A stretch of 64,000 nucleotides of DNA from Nocardia fusca NBRC 14340 (GTDB taxonomy: Bacteria; Actinomycetota; Actinomycetes; Mycobacteriales; Mycobacteriaceae), in NCBI RefSeq assembly GCF_001618425.1, contig NZ_BDCU01000018.1, forward strand, positions 1 through 64,000. The letters run 5' to 3'. Below the pieces are notes generated by a model. The model did no database searches. It had not been told where the DNA came from and was given only the letters and a program-made list of their open reading frames with translations. Both the position numbers and the translations under genes were made by a program. Each line of letters starts with the position of its first letter. Positions within the stretch are counted from its first letter, which is position 1. This document shows, piece by piece, positions 61,360-64,000 of this stretch.

Positions 61360-62616
61360 TCACCTGCTGCTCTCTCGGGTGGTCGACACCGGTCCTCGTG
61401 GTCCGGTCCACCATGGCAGCCGTTGTGCCGGTGCGCCGTCGAGTGCGGCGTCGGCGTGACGCCGACCGAGTTCGATGGATGCTTCGATGAAATCGCGGTC
61501 GAAGTACAGGTAGCTGAACAAATCGCCGCGGCGTGGTCCGTCGCCGCTCAACGCGCGGCCCAGCATCCGTAACTCTGCCCGACGCAGCGTCGACACGATT
61601 CCGCTCTGACGATGGCGTTGCTCGGCGAAAACCTCCTCGGCGAGGTCACCCAGGGTCGCTCGCGTGGGCGGTGTGATGGGGAGGAAGGGGATGATCTTTT
61701 TCGGCGGCTCGGTCGTGGTGGCGGATACGGTCGAGTCCACCAACATGTTGATCTTGGCCAGCGTGCGCACATCCTCGATCATGCGGTCGACCAGCGCGGC
61801 ATCCATCAACCGCACGATGACGTCGTCCACGTCGGGCGGCAGGTTGTTCGCGGGTGCCGGCGGTGGGGAATCGATTACGGGGTGGGTCGCCACGACCACG
61901 ATCGCCTCGGTGCCCAGTGCGATCGCGGGTTTGAGTGGCGCGTTGAGTCGTATTCCGCCGTCCAGATACCAACCGGCACGCCGCGGCGGATCGCTGACCT
62001 GTACAGGTGGGAACACGACCGGAATCGCCGCCGAAGCGAGTACATGCTCGGCCGTGATCTCGACGGCCACGTAATCGATCGGCCGTTCATCGTCGGACGG
62101 CGGCAGCGGTGCTTCGTCGGCGCGGTCGACGAACACCACGGTCCGATTGTCCGCACCGGATGTCGCGACCACTGCCAACGTGGCTCGCCTCTCGGTTATG
62201 TTGAGGCGCAGCATTTTCCAATCGATAGCGGTGTGGGCTGTGCGGTGCAGGGGAGAAGTATCGAGCAGATTGGTCAACTGCACCCCCGGCATCCCCAGCA
62301 GTTGACCGGCAGTGCGGCCCACGAGGCGAGGCAGGCCGATCACCGGGGACCGGAACACGTCGCGGACGGTGATGTCGCGCCACACCTGCAGCGCCTGCTG
62401 GGCCTGCTCGTCCGGCGGCAGATGGGACAGGGCGGCGAAGACCGTCGCGTTGATGGCTCCGGCGCTGGTGCCGACGAACCGCACCGTGTCCACACCCGCG
62501 TTGCGCAGGCGCGGCACCAGCACCGAGAGCACGCCGGCCTCGTAACCACCACGAGCTCCCGCACCCGCCACGACAACGCTCACCCGGTGGGGCGGGGTAT
62601 CAGTCCAGTCGATCAC
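61360..62616 (-). CDS. Patatin-like phospholipase
   Basis: This 418-residue patatin has the oxyanion-hole loop VAGAGARGGYEAGVL (residues 16-30), the nucleophile elbow VGTSAGAINATVF and the catalytic Asp in YLDGGIRLNAP. The Ser-Asp dyad is complete. The C-terminal 100 residues are helical. An AAGGAGGTCAC site precedes the GTG at 62616. It should hydrolyse phospholipids or lipid esters. It is on the opposite strand to the P450 locus and convergent with it. Confidence 0.92.
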   Translation of the reverse strand: MIDWTDTPPHRVSVVVAGAGARGGYEAGVLSVLVPRLRNAGVDTVRFVGTSAGAINATVFAALSHLPPDEQAQQALQVWRDITVRDVFRSPVIGLPRLVGRTAGQLLGMPGVQLTNLLDTSPLHRTAHTAIDWKMLRLNITERRATLAVVATSGADNRTVVFVDRADEAPLPPSDDERPIDYVAVEITAEHVLASAAIPVVFPPVQVSDPPRRAGWYLDGGIRLNAPLKPAIALGTEAIVVVATHPVIDSPPPAPANNLPPDVDDVIVRLMDAALVDRMIEDVRTLAKINMLVDSTVSATTTEPPKKIIPFLPITPPTRATLGDLAEEVFAEQRHRQSGIVSTLRRAELRMLGRALSGDGPRRGDLFSYLYFDRDFIEASIELGRRHADAALDGAPAQRLPWWTGPRGPVSTTRESSR

Positions 62617-62700
62617 CAGTGACCTCCTTCGTTCCAGTGAAGTTTCTGCTCAGCAGTGCGTCGGGGAATACCTGCAGCATTCTCGGGGTGAATCCCCGGA

Positions 62701-62725
62701 TTCCGGCGTCTCGCCGACGCCGGAA
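62701..62725. terminator. Hairpin between SnoaL-like and patatin genes
   Basis: TTCCGGCGTC pairs perfectly with GACGCCGGAA around a 5-base loop. It lies between two minus-strand genes, 183 bases after the SnoaL-like stop and 85 bases before the patatin start. Confidence 0.55.
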
Positions 62726-62907
62726 CCGGGTACAGATCGCCTGCCAGGATATGAGCAATTCACCTCGGGGGCCGTCAGCGAACGGGCCCGCGCGTCCGGG
62801 CCGGTCCGGTGCCGGCGGCGCCCGTGGAACGGTCCGCGTCGACGCTGTCTCGCCGCATGTGATGTTCACGCGGGCGCTGAGCCGGGTCCTGGCTCAGGAC
62901 AGGCTTC

Positions 62908-63438
62908 TCACTCCGAGCTCCCGAACGCTTTCCCCCGCAGACTGAAACGCGCGAGAAAACTGGTTGTGACCAGCCCGAATATGGATCGGCCACCGCCTCG
63001 GGCGGGAGATTCCTTCTCGGACGCGAACCAGACTTGAAAATTCGCCGGATTGACCGGGAGTGAGATGTGCTCGTGCGTTATCGCCCACACGTCGTCCGTC
63101 CGTCGCAGACAGACTGTTTCGCGCACCCATATCGGCAGCTCGATCCCGCCGCGGCGCATTCCAGAGTCCAGGTGGAGCATGTGGGCGAAAGCCGTGTCTT
63201 CGGCTGTCATAACGGTCAGATCGTGGGTTTCCAAGCCGATGGGGCCTACGTACCCTTCGAACCATCGCACGAAGTTGCGGCGCACTTCGTCGGGACCCGT
63301 GAACCGCAAGGGTGCCACGGCATCGTAATAGACGATGTCCGGTGAATAGAAGGACATGAGGCGATCGATGTCCTTGGACCGCTGTGCGTCGGTGCGGCTC
63401 TCCAGCAACGCCCTGATCTGGACCTCATGCGAGATCAT
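62908..63438 (-). CDS. SnoaL-like / NTF2-fold protein
   Basis: This 176-residue protein has an NTF2-like fold: RSKDIDRLMSFYSPDIVYYDAVAPLRFTGPDEVRRNFVRWFEG, then MLHLDSGM and WVRETVCLRRTDDVWAITHEHISLPV. SnoaL-like proteins range from polyketide cyclases to isomerases and decarboxylases, so no specific reaction is claimed. The C-terminal ~40 residues are basic and not part of the fold. GGAGA precedes the ATG at 63438. Confidence 0.87.
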   Translation of the reverse strand: MISHEVQIRALLESRTDAQRSKDIDRLMSFYSPDIVYYDAVAPLRFTGPDEVRRNFVRWFEGYVGPIGLETHDLTVMTAEDTAFAHMLHLDSGMRRGGIELPIWVRETVCLRRTDDVWAITHEHISLPVNPANFQVWFASEKESPARGGGRSIFGLVTTSFLARFSLRGKAFGSSE

Positions 63439-63783
63439 CGTGTCTCCGTTCGAGATTTCCCGGCTGCGGCCGACTGCTTGGCAGCCGACCCCGCGCTTGC
63501 AGTAATCCGACGAAGTAGCCCGGACAAATGTGAGGTGCCACCGATATCGCGGCGCCGCGGTGCAACCCGGTGAGGGGCCGGGCGAATGACACGACGTCGG
63601 TAGGTCGTGGAGTATTCCTAGGCGGAACCCGGGCGGGAAGGACATCGGGTATCGCAGCACCTGGTCGAGCAGCTCCGTTCGGCTCCCGGCCACCGAGCTC
63701 GGCACCTGCCCGCACGCACGGGTCATCAGCGTCGAGGGTCGGTACGGCGCATGATGTTCAGGCCGTCTCTCGGTGTGGTCGGA
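63439..63783. other. Intergenic stretch upstream of the SnoaL-like gene
   Basis: The 345 bases lie between two minus-strand genes. Open frames run through it on the minus strand but show no recognised domain or ribosome site. It should hold the SnoaL-like promoter. Confidence 0.35.
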
Positions 63784-64000
63784 TCAGTCACGATAGATCG
63801 TTACGTAGGCGTTGGTCGCGGGTCCGATACTGGTGGGCCCCAGGCATGTGGCCGCACCCTGGCCGGTGGGTGGGAAGGAGCCACTCCAGGAGCCCTGGTA
63901 CGGGCCGATGGCCATGAGCGGAAACGCATTCGGTACGCCGTGCAGGCCGAAGCACTCGACGATCAGTGCGTATTCTCTGCCGGCAGGCGCGTCGAGGTCA
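63784..64000 (-). CDS. Unidentified protein, 3' end only
   Basis: The minus-strand frame is open from the window edge to the TGA at 63784-63786, giving 72 codons. It reads DLDAPAGREYALIVECFGLHG, then NAFPLMAIGPYQGSWSGSF, and ends NAYVTIYRD. The two cysteines and the Gly/Ser/Pro-rich beta-strand-like character suggest an exported or surface protein, but I recognise no family. The 5' part lies beyond the window. Confidence 0.6.
   Translation of the reverse strand, partial: DLDAPAGREYALIVECFGLHGVPNAFPLMAIGPYQGSWSGSFPPTGQGAATCLGPTSIGPATNAYVTIYRD

Noticed and set aside
63439..63726. N-terminal extension of the SnoaL-like protein
   Set aside because: A normal GGAGA site precedes the ATG at 63438, and the extension adds no domain.
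1..64000. CRISPR arrays, tRNA/rRNA genes, insertion sequences and prophage genes
   Set aside because: I looked for regularly spaced repeats, transposase or integrase domains and tRNA cloverleaf signatures and found none that I could support.

Overview
This window is high-GC DNA from a mycolic-acid-containing actinobacterium, most likely Nocardia or a close relative. Supporting signs are a mycolyltransferase-like (antigen 85 type) secreted protein, a mycothiol-dependent maleylpyruvate isomerase, a type I fatty-acid-synthase remnant, a mycofactocin-coupled type dehydrogenase, many TetR regulators and cytochromes P450, and frequent GTG/TTG starts. The genus is inferred; no rRNA gene is present to settle it.

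Layout. 1-14 kb holds mixed single genes: TerD, an AraC regulator fused by deletion to a hydrolase fragment, two NmrA-like reductases, a broken 5' end of a type I fatty acid synthase, an HxlR/nitroreductase pair, a TetR with a C-terminal cysteine cluster, a rhodanese, a membrane-anchored EEP-fold enzyme, and a divergent TetR/P450 pair. 14.3-19.5 kb is a complete, tightly overlapped gas vesicle operon (two accessory genes, then gvpA-F-G-O-J-L-S-K). 19.6-22.3 kb holds LysE, an SDR, a DUF2795 protein and a secreted protein. 22.5-26 kb is a TPP-riboswitch-controlled thiamine-precursor salvage operon (TenA plus a three-part ABC importer), followed by an acyl-CoA synthetase.

27.7-32.6 kb is a 3-hydroxybenzoate/gentisate catabolic operon on the minus strand. 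Its promoter region, the first codons of the gentisate dioxygenase and the DNA-binding half of the divergent IclR regulator all appear to be deleted. 32.6-42 kb contains a DUF2252 protein, an ethanolamine-type permease, a lipoprotein hydrolase facing an XRE-cupin regulator across a palindrome, a triple-LysM esterase, a small secreted protein, a Mut7-C protein and the mycolyltransferase. 42.1-49.9 kb is a minus-strand catabolic/import operon: TetR, a LivKHMGF-type importer, an acyl-CoA ligase and an SDR, with two palindromic operators before the binding-protein gene. 50-54 kb holds an NsrR-like iron-sulfur regulator and two secreted hydrolases.

54.2-61.2 kb is the most unusual part: a CooC/MinD-like ATPase, a FecCD permease pseudogene with three lesions, then a P450 lacking the ExxR motif, a radical SAM enzyme and a canonical P450 on one strand. 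The last 3 kb holds a patatin-like phospholipase, a SnoaL-like protein and the 3' end of an unidentified gene.

A recurring theme is gene decay by deletion and small indels: AraC/hydrolase, FAS-I, gentisate dioxygenase/IclR and FecCD. All assignments come from reading the sequence and from recalled family features; no database search was run.
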